A stretch of 64,000 bases of DNA from positions 558,001-622,000 of the forward strand of contig JAZDRN010000001.1 in NCBI GenBank assembly GCA_047501485.1, read 5' to 3'. The notes beneath the pieces were generated by a model. The model had not been told where the DNA came from and ran no database searches. It saw only the letters and a list, made by a program, of their open reading frames with translations. Below are positions 25,884 through 36,509 of this stretch, piece by piece; within the stretch, counting starts at the first letter, position 1, and every line of letters starts with the position of its first letter. The position numbers were made by a program, and so were the translations under genes. This DNA is from Ancrocorticia sp047501485. GTDB taxonomy: Bacteria > Actinomycetota > Actinomycetes > Actinomycetales > Actinomycetaceae.

Positions 25884-27182
25884 ATGCCCAACGAGGAGAA
25901 GGCCGACCAGATGTCCTCACATGAGGATGCGCATACCGCGCATGCCGAAGAGAGTTCCGACAGCCCGTCCGTGCAGGAAAAGGTCAAACCTGCCGTGGAG
26001 AACGTGAAGAGCCTGGCCGAAAGGGCCCAGGATCTTCGGGTCGCCCGAGCTCTCACCAGATACGGCTCCGCCCGTGGAGGCCTGCTCGCTGGAGGGATCG
26101 CATACTCGGGGCTCTTCTCCGTTGCGGCCGCATTGACGATCGCGTGGACGGTTTTCATGGCCGTCCTCGGTTCCAACGAGTCCCTGCGCCAAAATGTGCT
26201 GGAAGGCATCGATTCGGCCCTTCCCGGAATCATCGATACGGGCAACGGCAGCGGGATCATCAACCCTGACTCGCTGGTCCTCGACTCCGCCATCAACCTC
26301 ACCTCCATCATCGCTTTCTTCGTCTTGCTGTGGACGTCGATCTCCACGATGGGGGCAATCGCAACCGCGATCCGATCGATGTTCGGTATCTCCGCCGTCA
26401 AGGAGAATCCGGTTCTCATCTACATCCGCAACTTCGGCGGATTCGTGGTGCTGGCGATCGGAGTGGTCGCCTCCTCGGTTCTGGGGGCAGCCGCAAGCGT
26501 CATGGGCAGCCAGATCCTCGACGCGATAAATATCGAGGGCACCGTGGGCGGCTATCTGCTGCGCGCCTTGACCTTCCTCATATCGCTGGGCGTGGACATG
26601 CTGGTCATAGCCTTCCTGGTACGGGTGATGGCCGGTGTGCGGGTAGTGCGGAAGGACCTCTGGACCGGCTGCCTGATAGCCGGAATCGGAACCACTGCCA
26701 TCCGGGTGCTCGGTACCTCCGCGGTGGGCTCGGTGAGCGACAACGCCCTGCTCGCATCTGTCGCCGCAGTGGCCACCCTGTTGCTGTGGCTGAACCTAGG
26801 CGCGCGTATCCTGCTCATGGCCTCCTCCTTCATGGCAAACCCGCCGCGTCCCTACAAGATAGAGACTCCCGAGGAAGTTCACTTCACGGAGACCCCCAAC
26901 TACATCACGCAGACCGTCCCGCAGACCCTGCGGTGGTCCCACAACCCGATCACGGGATCCGTGACCCCGGAGCCCGAAGAAGAGATCGAGTCCGACCAAC
27001 CCGAGGAGAAGCTCCCGGAGTGGGGAGGCTTGATGGGCAACGTCTCCCACTGGAAGGCGCGGCGCCTGGAGAAGAGAGCGGCGAAGGCGAACCGCAAGGC
27101 GGCGAAGGCGCGCGCGAAGTACAAGGACGGCGCGCGCCGGAAGGTGGTCATTGAGGCGAAGAACCGGAAGGGTTCGCACTAG
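25884..27182 (+). CDS. YihY/BrkB-family inner-membrane protein
   Basis: A 432-residue polytopic membrane protein. After a hydrophilic N-terminus of about 50 residues, the sequence RGGLLAGGIAYSGLFSVAAA begins the first membrane segment; about six hydrophobic stretches follow to residue 320 (including FVVLAIGVVASSVLGAAASV). The C-terminal 110 residues are soluble and highly charged, ending in a Lys/Arg/Ala-rich tail. The family was once called ribonuclease BN but is a membrane protein of unknown function. The ribosome-binding site is GAAGGAG. The next gene, manC, starts 26 bp after its stop, so the two may be co-transcribed. Confidence 0.85.
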   Translation: MPNEEKADQMSSHEDAHTAHAEESSDSPSVQEKVKPAVENVKSLAERAQDLRVARALTRYGSARGGLLAGGIAYSGLFSVAAALTIAWTVFMAVLGSNESLRQNVLEGIDSALPGIIDTGNGSGIINPDSLVLDSAINLTSIIAFFVLLWTSISTMGAIATAIRSMFGISAVKENPVLIYIRNFGGFVVLAIGVVASSVLGAAASVMGSQILDAINIEGTVGGYLLRALTFLISLGVDMLVIAFLVRVMAGVRVVRKDLWTGCLIAGIGTTAIRVLGTSAVGSVSDNALLASVAAVATLLLWLNLGARILLMASSFMANPPRPYKIETPEEVHFTETPNYITQTVPQTLRWSHNPITGSVTPEPEEEIESDQPEEKLPEWGGLMGNVSHWKARRLEKRAAKANRKAAKARAKYKDGARRKVVIEAKNRKGSH

Positions 27183-27208
27183 TACAGCGCGCGTGAGATG
27201 GGAGAACA

Positions 27209-28318
27209 ATGAACCTTCATGCAATCATTCCGGCGGGTGGAGCCGGTTCCCGGCTGTGGCCGCTGTCGCGGCAGGCAGCTCCGAAGTTCCTCATAGATCT
27301 CACGGGTTCCGGCCGGAGTCTGCTACAGGCCACCGTGGACCGTCTCGCTCCGCTCGCAGAGCAGACCCTCATCGTCACCGGCAGCGCGCACGAGGCGTCG
27401 GTTCGTGAGCAAGTCCCGGATGCCGACGTCGTCGTCGAACCGTCGATGCGGGGAACGACGGGAGCCATCGGACTCGCCGCTGCGATCATCCAACGCGAGC
27501 ACGGCGACGTCGTCGTCGGATCCTTTGCGGCCGACCACGTGATTCAGGATGAGGAAGCGTTCCTCGCGGCGGTGCGAACGGCGATACGCAGCGCCGAGGA
27601 CGGGTATGTGGCCACGATCGGCATCGCCCCCGAACGTCCCTCGACCGCTTACGGCTATATTCACGCCGTTTCACGGCAGGAGGAGGGCCCGGGCGCGGAT
27701 AAGCTCGAGGCCGACGGGAGTGCGGCGCTACCCGTCGAGGAATTCGTGGAGAAGCCGGATGCGGACACAGCGGCCGCTTACCTCGCCACCGGCGAGTATT
27801 TCTGGAATGCGGGCATGTTCGTTGCCAAGACATCCGTGCTGCTGGCCGCGCTGGAGCGCTTCCATCCAGAGATCGCAGCTCCGCTGCTCGAACTCGCCGC
27901 TCGTTGGGGAGGACCGGGCCAGGAGGCCGCCGTCGGTGAGCTGTGGGACCCGCTTCCCAACGCCGTGATCGACCGGGCTGTCGCCGAACCTCTGGCCGCC
28001 GAGCGCGGGGTGAGTGTGGTCCCCGTGGAAATGGGATGGTCGGATGTGGGCGACTACGCATCTCTCGCAGAGGTCATCGATGAACCTCAACTTTCACGCC
28101 AGATATCCCCCGGAGGGCAGGCCCAACGGGCCCTGACCGTCGACGCCCCGGGAAGCCTGGTTTACACCCATTCAAAGCCTGTTGTAGTGATAGGCGTTCC
28201 GCAGGCCGTCGTGGTGGAGATGGACGATGTCATTTTGGTGACGCAGGCCGACGCATCTCAGCAGGTGAAAGAGGCTATTGATGCGCTGAAAGACAACGAT
28301 CTCGACGGGCTACGATAG
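27209..28318 (+). CDS. manC: Mannose-1-phosphate guanylyltransferase
   Basis: The enzyme makes GDP-mannose from mannose-1-phosphate and GTP for glycolipid and polysaccharide synthesis. It has 369 residues. The nucleotidyltransferase signature is IPAGGAGSRLWPLSRQAAPK with KFL following at residues 6-28. SFAADHVI gives the metal-binding Asp-His region, FVEKPD precedes the acceptor site, and YFWNAGMFV is typical of the family. There is no C-terminal phosphomannose isomerase domain. The spacing suggests it is transcribed with the upstream membrane gene. Confidence 0.92.
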   Translation: MNLHAIIPAGGAGSRLWPLSRQAAPKFLIDLTGSGRSLLQATVDRLAPLAEQTLIVTGSAHEASVREQVPDADVVVEPSMRGTTGAIGLAAAIIQREHGDVVVGSFAADHVIQDEEAFLAAVRTAIRSAEDGYVATIGIAPERPSTAYGYIHAVSRQEEGPGADKLEADGSAALPVEEFVEKPDADTAAAYLATGEYFWNAGMFVAKTSVLLAALERFHPEIAAPLLELAARWGGPGQEAAVGELWDPLPNAVIDRAVAEPLAAERGVSVVPVEMGWSDVGDYASLAEVIDEPQLSRQISPGGQAQRALTVDAPGSLVYTHSKPVVVIGVPQAVVVEMDDVILVTQADASQQVKEAIDALKDNDLDGLR

Positions 28319-28491
28319 CGGTCCCGACATGCGGGAAGAACCCCGTTTCAGCCGTGGATATGGTGGACCGCATTTTTGCTTGCATTGAAGATTAGCTTTT
28401 GGCTTAAAAATGTTGCCTCGGGCACGTAGACTGTGTTGTGTCCGACGTCGAACAACCGACGTCTGCAGACACAAACACTCAGGAGATACGC
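28319..28491. promoter_or_regulatory. AT-richer promoter region of the nucleoside-uptake operon
   Basis: The 170 bp before the BMP lipoprotein include an AT-rich run (GCATTTTTGCTTGCATTGAA and TTTTGGCTTAAAAATG near 28370-28410). I see no clean palindrome, so the regulator is not evident. The ribosome-binding site is AGGAGA. Confidence 0.4.
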
Positions 28492-29562
28492 GTGAAAAAC
28501 ACCAAGTTTGCCGCGATCCTCGGCGTAGCGGCGCTGGCACTCGGCGCTTGCGGCGGAGGCAATGGCGGCGATAGCGACGGCGGGGAAACCGCCGAGAAGA
28601 TTGATTACACCGCCTGTCTGGTGTCCGATGCGGGTGGTTGGGACGATAAGTCCTTCAACGAATCCGCAATGAACGGCCTTCAGCAGGCCGTCACGGAGCT
28701 TGGTGTCCAGGAGAACGACGCCGAGTCCAAGGATTCCACCGACTTCGAGCCCAACGTCCAGTCGATGGTCGATTCCGGTTGCAATGTCGTAATCGGTGTC
28801 GGGTTCAACCTCGCCGATGCCATCGGCGCTTCTGCCGTGGCCAACACGGATGTCAACTTCGCCCTCGTGGATTCGACCTTCGCGGAAGAATACGCCGGCG
28901 ATAACACCCGCGCCCTCGTCTTCAACACCCAGGAAGCCGCCTACCTCGCCGGGTACGCTGCGGCCGCTTACACCAAGACGGGAACCGTTGCCACCTTCGG
29001 TGGTATCCAGATTCCTTCCGTCACCATCTTCATGGACGGCTTCGTCGACGGCGTCGCCAAGTACAACGAGGACAATGACGCCGACGTCAAGGTTCTCGGT
29101 TGGGACAAGGAGAATCAGACCGGCCAGTTCACCAACAGCTTCGACGATCAGGCTCTCGGTACCCAGGTCGCCCAGCAGTTCATCCAGCAGGGTGCGGACA
29201 TCATCATGCCCGTCGCCGGCCCGGTCGGACTCGGCGCAGCGGCTGCGGCTCAGTCTGCAGGCGACACCTACATCATCGGTGTCGACTCGGACTGGTATGA
29301 GTCCACGGAATACGGTTCGATCGTCCTGACCTCGGTCATGAAGGAGATCGGCGCTTCGGTGTTCGACACCATCAAGGTCGGCTCCGAGGACAGCTGGTCC
29401 TCCGATCCTTACATTGGAACGCTGGAGAACGGTGGCGTAGACATCGCTCCCTTCCATGACTTCGAGGATCAGCTCCCCGAGGGTCTGACCGACGATCTCG
29501 ATCAGCTCAAGCAGGACATCATCGATGGCACGATCACGGTGGAATCCGAGAGCTCTAACTAA
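28492..29562 (+). CDS. BMP-family nucleoside-binding lipoprotein
   Basis: A 356-residue extracytoplasmic solute-binding lipoprotein of the basic membrane protein (BmpA/PnrA) family, which bind purine or other nucleosides for ABC import. The GTG at 28492 is preferred since AGGAGA lies upstream and a signal peptide follows directly (KNTKFAAILGVAALALGAC, lipidated Cys at about residue 20, then a Gly-rich tether). Mature motifs: GGWDDKSFNESAMNGL, IGVGFNLADAI, NTQEAAYLAGYAAA and GVDSDWYES, all typical of the family. A strong hairpin follows, and the transport genes come next. Confidence 0.9.
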   Translation: MKNTKFAAILGVAALALGACGGGNGGDSDGGETAEKIDYTACLVSDAGGWDDKSFNESAMNGLQQAVTELGVQENDAESKDSTDFEPNVQSMVDSGCNVVIGVGFNLADAIGASAVANTDVNFALVDSTFAEEYAGDNTRALVFNTQEAAYLAGYAAAAYTKTGTVATFGGIQIPSVTIFMDGFVDGVAKYNEDNDADVKVLGWDKENQTGQFTNSFDDQALGTQVAQQFIQQGADIIMPVAGPVGLGAAAAAQSAGDTYIIGVDSDWYESTEYGSIVLTSVMKEIGASVFDTIKVGSEDSWSSDPYIGTLENGGVDIAPFHDFEDQLPEGLTDDLDQLKQDIIDGTITVESESSN

Positions 29563-29591
29563 GAGTTGCGAATTCTGACCAACTAAACGGA

Positions 29592-29632
29592 GGGGCCCGG
29601 CCACTCGCTCCCGGCGAGCGGGACGGGCCCTT
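29592..29632 (+). terminator. Hairpin after the binding-protein gene
   Basis: GGGGCCCGG...CGCTC pairs with GCGAGCG...GGGCCC around a short loop and is followed by TTCTGCTGCT. It probably ends many transcripts so that the binding protein is made in excess over the permease. Confidence 0.65.
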
Positions 29633-29822
29633 CTGCTGCTCGTCTGCAGCCGTGAAAAAGCGGCTTGCGACGGCTGTGCAGCTCAATACTTGTTTGATAA
29701 GATGTCTCACCTACCACCAAATGGTGGAGATTCAGAAACGACTGAAGCTCAGGATCTGTGGCGATTCGTGCTTCAGGACGATTTCTATCCGCTCATCGGC
29801 GGATAACGAAAGGCAGGCTACA

Positions 29823-31361
29823 GTGCAACTGGAGCTCCGGGGGATCACAAAAAGATTTGGCCCCCTTGTTGCCAACGACCACATCGACCTTGTCGTCGAG
29901 CCTGGAGAGATCCATGCCCTGCTCGGTGAGAATGGCGCTGGCAAATCAACACTTATGAATGTCCTCTACGGCATCTACGACGCCGATGAGGGGGAAATCC
30001 TGCTCGATGGCAAGCCGGTGACCTTCGCGACGGCAGGAGATGCCGTTGCCGCTGGCATCGGCATGGTCCACCAGCACTTCATGCTTGTGCCTGTGTTCAC
30101 GGTGGCTGAGTCGGTCGCCCTAGGCTATGAGCCGACCAATCCCGCCGGAATCATCGACATCAAGAAAGCCCGGGAATTGGTCAAAGAGGTATCCGGCCGA
30201 TTCGGCTTCGATATCGATCCGGATGCTTACATCGAGGATCTCCCCGTGGGAGTCCAGCAGCGTGTCGAGATCGTGAAGGCGTTGTCGCGCGACGCCTCCG
30301 TCCTGGTCCTCGATGAGCCGACGGCGGTGCTCACGCCGCAGGAGACAGATGAGCTCATGACCATCATGAGGCAGCTGGCCGCGGGTGGCACCTCGATCAT
30401 CTTCATCACGCACAAGCTGCGCGAGGTACGCGCGGTCGCGGACAAGATCACGGTGATCCGTCGCGGCAAGGTCGTCGGAGAGGCCGAGCCGACCTCCACC
30501 GAGGCGGAGCTGGCCACGATGATGGTGGGCAGGCCGGTCCTCCTGAGGGTCAAGAAGGACTCGTTCGATCCGGGGGACGTGAGTCTTTCGCTGAAAGGCG
30601 TCTCGATGCTCGATGGCTCCGGGAACGTCGTACTCGATCACGTCGACCTCGACGTCCGCAAGGGCGAGATCGTGGCCATTGCCGGTGTTCAGGGCAATGG
30701 CCAGTCCGAGCTTGCTGACGTCATCCTCGGCCTGGAGACGCCGAACGAAGGCTCCGTGCGGCTCGAAGGCAAGGAGCTCAACAAGCTCAATGTCCGCCAG
30801 CATCTTGAAGCCGGGATCGGTTTCGTACCCGAGGACCGCTCCACAGATGGCATGATCGCGAGCTTCTCCGTGGCCGAGAACCTGGTGATGGACCAGTATC
30901 GAGACGAGCCTTTCGCGAAGGGCCCGGTGATGAAGCCCCGCGTGGTGCTGAAGAACGCCGAGGAGCGTACCGAGGAGTTCGACATCCGCCTCACCCGCGT
31001 GACTGACCCGATCTCCACACTCTCCGGAGGAAACCAGCAGAAGGTCGTCGTGGCTCGCGAGCTCTCCCGAAAGCTGAGTCTGTTCATGGCGAATCAACCC
31101 ACGCGCGGTGTGGACGTGGGCTCGATCGAGTTCATTCACCAGCGCATCGTGGAGACCCGCGACGCGGGAGTGCCCGTGCTGGTCGTTTCCTCGGAGCTGG
31201 ACGAGGTGGTGGGTCTGGCCGATCGCATCGCTGTCATGTACCGCGGCGGCATCGTCGGCGTGGTACCTTCCGATACCTCCCGAGCGGTTCTCGGCCTCAT
31301 GATGGCCGGGGTTCCCTACGAGGAAGCAATTGAGAACGAATCAGAGGAGGTGGCCCAGTGA
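29823..31361 (+). CDS. Nucleoside ABC transporter ATP-binding protein (two NBDs)
   Basis: A 512-residue tandem ATPase of the sugar/nucleoside (MglA/BmpB-like) type. NBD1 has GENGAGKST near residue 38, a degenerate signature LPVGVQQRVEIVKAL and VLVLDEPTAVLTPQE. NBD2 has a degenerate Walker A, GVQGNGQSE, and a canonical LSGGNQQKVVVARELS; such an uneven pair is usual for the family. GTG 29823 was chosen, with AAAGGCAGG upstream; the frame extends farther up without protein-like content. Its 3' end overlaps the first permease by 4 bp. Together with the BMP lipoprotein and two permeases it forms a nucleoside importer. Confidence 0.92.
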   Translation: MQLELRGITKRFGPLVANDHIDLVVEPGEIHALLGENGAGKSTLMNVLYGIYDADEGEILLDGKPVTFATAGDAVAAGIGMVHQHFMLVPVFTVAESVALGYEPTNPAGIIDIKKARELVKEVSGRFGFDIDPDAYIEDLPVGVQQRVEIVKALSRDASVLVLDEPTAVLTPQETDELMTIMRQLAAGGTSIIFITHKLREVRAVADKITVIRRGKVVGEAEPTSTEAELATMMVGRPVLLRVKKDSFDPGDVSLSLKGVSMLDGSGNVVLDHVDLDVRKGEIVAIAGVQGNGQSELADVILGLETPNEGSVRLEGKELNKLNVRQHLEAGIGFVPEDRSTDGMIASFSVAENLVMDQYRDEPFAKGPVMKPRVVLKNAEERTEEFDIRLTRVTDPISTLSGGNQQKVVVARELSRKLSLFMANQPTRGVDVGSIEFIHQRIVETRDAGVPVLVVSSELDEVVGLADRIAVMYRGGIVGVVPSDTSRAVLGLMMAGVPYEEAIENESEEVAQ

Positions 31362-32548
31362 GCAAAGAGAAAACAGATAAAGAGGCAGCTGCGTCCAAGG
31401 CAAGCGTCGGGCAGTGGGTGAAGGCCGCCGTCTTCGTAGGCCTGCGGTCAACCTGGCTTGTCTACGTTCTTGCTTTCATCATCTCCCTGCTGGTAGGCGC
31501 GATCCTCATCGCGATCTCCGGTGCCAGCATCACCGAGGCCTATCTCGCGATGTTCCGCGGGGCCATCTTCAACTACAACGCCAATGACCTCGCCGGAATG
31601 CTCAAGCCGCTGACCACCAGCATCTACGCCGGCGTTCCGCTGATCATCGGCGGGCTCGGTCTGGCGCTCGGCTTCAGGGCCGGACTGTTCAACATCGGTG
31701 GGCAAGGCCAGCTGATCTGCGGCGCCATCGTTGCGGCCTACATCGGCTTCGCCTTCGATCTGCCCGTCGGGCTGCACCTGGTCGCCTGCCTTGTGGGAGC
31801 AGTGATCGCGGGCGGCATCTACGGTTGGATCGTCGGCTTCCTCAAAGCGAAGACCGGGGCGAACGAGGTCATCCTGACCATCATGCTCAACTCTGTGGCG
31901 CTGCTGGGCCTCAACTACCTGTTGACCCAATCGGCGTTCCAGCGCCCGGGTTCCTCCAACCCCCAGTCCGAGATCATCGCCAAGGGCGCCCAGATGCCCG
32001 CGCTTCTGCCAGCCCCCTTCCAGCTGGACCTGGGATTCGTCGTCGCCATTCTGGTGGCGTTCTTCGTGTGGTGGTTCCTCGAGCGCTCGACGTGGGGCTA
32101 CGAGCTCCGAGCGGTGGGCGCCAATCCGAATGCTGCACGGACCGCGGGAATGTCGATCGCCTTCGTCACTGCGATGACCATGGCGCTGTCCGGCGGGCTC
32201 ATGGGCCTTGCCGGCGGTGTGCAGATCACCAGCACCATGAAGTATCTGACGGGGGACGTGGCGGGATCCATCGGCTTCGACGCCATCACGGTGGCCCTGC
32301 TGGGCCGCAACCGTCCGATGGGCACATTCTTCGCCGGTCTGCTCTTCGGCGGGTTCAAGGCCGGTGGGCGCATCATGCAGGCTCAGGCCGATGTGCCGAT
32401 CGACATGGTGCTCGTCTTGCAGTCCGTTATCGTCCTGCTCATCGCCGCGCCTCCTTTCGTGCGGTGGATCTTCCGTTTGCCCAAGTACACGGATATGACG
32501 ATCCGTGAGTACATCACCCTTCAGTCCAACAAGGAGGTGGCGGCATGA
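31358..32548 (+). CDS. Nucleoside ABC transporter permease 1
   Basis: A 396-residue membrane protein of the BPD-transport-2 family (BmpC/NupP-like), with about ten membrane segments. GVPLIIGGLGLALGFRAGLF NIGGQGQL (split here) is the family hallmark, and ELRAVGANPNAARTAGMS is the coupling helix region facing the ATPase. It starts with a GTG inside the end of the ATPase gene and ends overlapping the next permease by 4 bp. Confidence 0.92.
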   Translation: MSKEKTDKEAAASKASVGQWVKAAVFVGLRSTWLVYVLAFIISLLVGAILIAISGASITEAYLAMFRGAIFNYNANDLAGMLKPLTTSIYAGVPLIIGGLGLALGFRAGLFNIGGQGQLICGAIVAAYIGFAFDLPVGLHLVACLVGAVIAGGIYGWIVGFLKAKTGANEVILTIMLNSVALLGLNYLLTQSAFQRPGSSNPQSEIIAKGAQMPALLPAPFQLDLGFVVAILVAFFVWWFLERSTWGYELRAVGANPNAARTAGMSIAFVTAMTMALSGGLMGLAGGVQITSTMKYLTGDVAGSIGFDAITVALLGRNRPMGTFFAGLLFGGFKAGGRIMQAQADVPIDMVLVLQSVIVLLIAAPPFVRWIFRLPKYTDMTIREYITLQSNKEVAA

Positions 32549-33837
32549 GCGTCCCGGTAGCAACTGAGGTTGCCCCCGTCAATCACGGTGATATCGTTGC
32601 CAAGATCAGTTGGAAGATGCCGATCTCCTACGTCATCGGCACATTGATCACCCTCTTCACCGCTCTGAAGGCGGAGGACGTCGCGGTCTACAGATTCAAC
32701 CTGAGCCGCAACGATCGCTTCCAGATCCCGGATTGGTCCGTCAACGCGCCGATGCTGTGTTGGATCCTCACCGCCGTCATGGCGGTCATCTCCATCTACT
32801 CGATCTATCGTGCCATCGCCCGCAAACCCGCGGGAGTGGTCGTGGCCGTGATCGCCGCGGTCAGCGTGGTGTTCGCCCTGCTCACATGGCAGGGAGGCGG
32901 GTCCGCCGGCAGCATCACCCTGACCGCCACGCTGGCTGCGGCGTTGGCGCTGTCCACCCCGCTGATCTTCGGCTCGCTCTCGGGCGTGGTCGCGGAGCGT
33001 TCGGGAGTCGTCAACATCGCCATCGAGGGTCAGCTGCTCACCGGAGCGTTTGCGGGGGTCGTGGTGGCCTCGGCGTCGGGTTCGGTGTGGTTCGGCCTGG
33101 TGGCCGCTCCGATAGCCGGGGCCCTCATGGGAGCACTGCTGGCCCTGTTCGCGGTGCGATACAACGTGGACCACATCATCGTGGGCGTCGTTCTCAACAC
33201 CTTCGCACTCGGATTGACGACGTTCTTCTTCTCGACGATCCTCTCCGAGAGGCCGGAGTTGAACTCGTCGAGCATCCACCTGACGACGATCAAGATCCCA
33301 CTTCTCGGGGACATCCCGATCCTCGGTCCGGTGCTCTTCAATCAGACGGTCCTGACGTACTTCATGTACGTCGTCATCATCGTCTTGACGATCTACCTGT
33401 TCCGATCCCGCTGGGGCCTGCGCCTGCGCGCCTGTGGCGAGCATCCGCACGCGGCGGACACCGTGGGCATCAACGTACGCCGTGTTCGTTTCTCGAGCAC
33501 CCTGCTCTCCGGAGCGCTCGCGGGTATGGGAGGCGCCTATTTCACGATCGGTGCTTCGATCGGTCACAGCTTCAACAACAACATGTCCGCCGGCAACGGC
33601 TTCATCGCCCTTGCCGCCATGATCCTGGGCAAGTGGCATCCGCTCGGAGCCCTGGGAGCCGCGGTCATGTTCGGTTTCGCCAAGGCTGTGGCCATCCTGA
33701 TGCCGAGCTTGAACCTCAATGCGCCCTCTAACCTCATCAACATGATTCCCTACCTCGTCACGATCCTCGCCGTCGCAGGCTTCGTCGGCCGTTCGCGGCC
33801 GCCGGCAGCGGAGAACAAGCCGTACGTCAAGGCCTAG
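32545..33837 (+). CDS. Nucleoside ABC transporter permease 2
   Basis: A 430-residue partner permease. The hallmark GVVAERSGVVNIAIEGQLL lies near residue 150 and the coupling segment LRACGEHPHAADTVGINVRR near 295. The N-terminal 100 residues add extra membrane segments, with an external loop of about 30 residues between the first two. It overlaps permease 1 by 4 bp (ATGA) and ends before a terminator, closing the importer operon. Confidence 0.92.
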   Translation: MSVPVATEVAPVNHGDIVAKISWKMPISYVIGTLITLFTALKAEDVAVYRFNLSRNDRFQIPDWSVNAPMLCWILTAVMAVISIYSIYRAIARKPAGVVVAVIAAVSVVFALLTWQGGGSAGSITLTATLAAALALSTPLIFGSLSGVVAERSGVVNIAIEGQLLTGAFAGVVVASASGSVWFGLVAAPIAGALMGALLALFAVRYNVDHIIVGVVLNTFALGLTTFFFSTILSERPELNSSSIHLTTIKIPLLGDIPILGPVLFNQTVLTYFMYVVIIVLTIYLFRSRWGLRLRACGEHPHAADTVGINVRRVRFSSTLLSGALAGMGGAYFTIGASIGHSFNNNMSAGNGFIALAAMILGKWHPLGALGAAVMFGFAKAVAILMPSLNLNAPSNLINMIPYLVTILAVAGFVGRSRPPAAENKPYVKA

Positions 33838-33867
33838 GAATCGCGGCGAGAGCCGGAAGCCACTCAT

Positions 33868-33900
33868 TGGCGGGCCAACCTCACCCGGGTTGGCCCGCCA
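33868..33900 (+). terminator. Terminator between the importer and cdd
   Basis: A perfect 12-bp stem, GGCGGGCCAACC with GGTTGGCCCGCC, plus an outer T-A pair, is followed by TTTCC. It sits 30 bp after the permease stop. Confidence 0.8.
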
Positions 33901-33925
33901 TTTCCAACACCACACAGGGGGATCA

Positions 33926-34352
33926 ATGGAGATAACATCCCAGATTTGGGCTCAGCTGCACGAACGCGCAGTCGAGGCGATGCGCCACGCATATGTACCG
34001 TATTCCGGCTACCCGGTGGGCGCGGCCGGACTGGGCGAGGACGGCACCATCTATTCGGGTTGCAACGTCGAGAATTCCAGTTATGGGATCGGGCTGTGCG
34101 CCGAATGCGGCATGATCAGCGAGTTCATAAAGAGCGGCGGCAAACAGCTCGTCGCCGTAGCTGCGGTCAACGGAAACGGCGATCCCGTGGTTCCGTGTGG
34201 CCGTTGCCGCCAGTTGATCTTCGAGCATGGAGGCGGCCGGGCCCTGGTGGCCATGCCCGCCGGCATCATGCCGATGACCGACGTCTTACCTTACGGCTTC
34301 GGTCCCGACGATCTGAAAGCTGTGCCAACCGCAACCTACAAGGAGATGCCCC

Positions 34353-34360
<8 letters not shown>
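33926..34360 (+). CDS. cdd: Cytidine deaminase
   Basis: A 144-residue zinc enzyme that converts cytidine and deoxycytidine to uridine and deoxyuridine. The catalytic block is CNVENSSYGIGLCAECG (zinc Cys and catalytic Glu) and the second zinc motif is PCGRCRQ. ATG 33926 follows AGGGGGA. The 3' end overlaps deoA by 8 bp, so deamination and phosphorolysis of pyrimidine nucleosides are coupled at expression level. Confidence 0.94.
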
Positions 34361-35645
<1,285 letters not shown>

Positions 35646-35659
35646 ATGCAGGCCGCTAT

Positions 35660-35686
35660 CTCGGGAAGAACCGAGTATTTCCCGAG
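35660..35686 (+). terminator. Weak hairpin after deoA
   Basis: CTCGGGAA pairs with TTCCCGAG (8 bp, 11-nt loop) 15 bp after the deoA stop. It may end or attenuate transcription before deoC. Confidence 0.45.
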
Positions 35687-35786
35687 AAAGCTGCACCATC
35701 TGCGCGGATTGGGAGGCGAGCGTGCCACGGCACTGTTTCAACCACTAAAATTTCAGTTGTCTACGTGAACGAGAGAAGGAATCTCC

Positions 35787-36446
35787 ATGGCATACACAAG
35801 CGATCAGGTTGCTCGCCTGGTTGATCACACACTGCTCAAGCCCGAGGCCACGGACGCGGATCTGCGCGCTCTTATCGAGGACGCCAAGCGGATCGGAACC
35901 TATTCCATCTGTATCTCGCCCAATAAGTTGCCGCTGCCCGCCGATATCGATCTTGGCGAGGTCAAGCTCGCGGTTGTCGCGGGTTTCCCCTCGGGTGCGC
36001 ACCAGAGCGAGATCAAGGCGGCCGAGGCCTCGCGTGCGGTGGCCCAAGGGGCCGACGAGGTGGACATGGTGATCAACGTGGCCGACGCCGTCCAGAACAA
36101 CTTCGACGCTGTCGAGGCCGACATCCGGGCCGTGCGCGACGCGATGCCCTACGGGGTCCTGAAGGTCATCATCGAGTCGGCCGCTTTGACGGACGATCAG
36201 ATCGTGGGCGTGTGCAAGGCGGCCAAGGCCGCCGATGCCGATTTCGTCAAGACGTCCACGGGTTTCCACCCGGCCGGCGGCGCGTCGGTGCATGCCGTCG
36301 AGCTGATGAAGAAAACCGTTGGTGATGACCTCGAGGTCAAGGCGTCCGGCGGTATCCGCGATGGTGCGTTCGCCTCCGAGCTGCTTGCGGCCGGTGCGAC
36401 CCGCCTCGGCCTGTCCTCGACCCAATCGGTCCTGGATACGCTCTGA
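35787..36446 (+). CDS. deoC: Deoxyribose-phosphate aldolase
   Basis: A 219-residue TIM-barrel class I aldolase that splits deoxyribose-5-phosphate into acetaldehyde and glyceraldehyde-3-phosphate. Motifs: LVDHTLLKPEATDADL at the start, VDMVINVADAV, the Schiff-base lysine in ADFVKTSTGF and the proton-relay lysine in LEVKASGGIRDG. The ribosome-binding site is AGAAGGAA. With deoA and the phosphohexomutase across the way it completes deoxynucleoside breakdown to central metabolism. Confidence 0.95.
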   Translation: MAYTSDQVARLVDHTLLKPEATDADLRALIEDAKRIGTYSICISPNKLPLPADIDLGEVKLAVVAGFPSGAHQSEIKAAEASRAVAQGADEVDMVINVADAVQNNFDAVEADIRAVRDAMPYGVLKVIIESAALTDDQIVGVCKAAKAADADFVKTSTGFHPAGGASVHAVELMKKTVGDDLEVKASGGIRDGAFASELLAAGATRLGLSSTQSVLDTL

Positions 36447-36474
36447 TAAACGGCGCCTCGGCGCCTGAGCGCGG

Positions 36475-36509
36475 AAAAGGGTGGTGCCCAGGTTGGGTGC
36501 CGCCCTTTT
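36475..36509 (+). terminator. Terminator after deoC
   Basis: AAAAGGGTGGTGCCCA can pair with TGGGTGCCGCCCTTTT around a 3-nt loop with two wobble pairs and one mismatch. The downstream TTTTC completes an intrinsic terminator, 28 bp after the stop. Confidence 0.75.

Noticed and set aside
26796..27224. Minus-strand frame at the end of the YihY-type gene
   Set aside because: It is opposite the Lys/Arg/Ala-rich tail of the real gene and has no motif.
28319..28491. Purine-type riboswitch before the BMP lipoprotein gene
   Set aside because: The leader lacks a recognisable three-way-junction aptamer core; only an AT-rich promoter-like stretch is seen.
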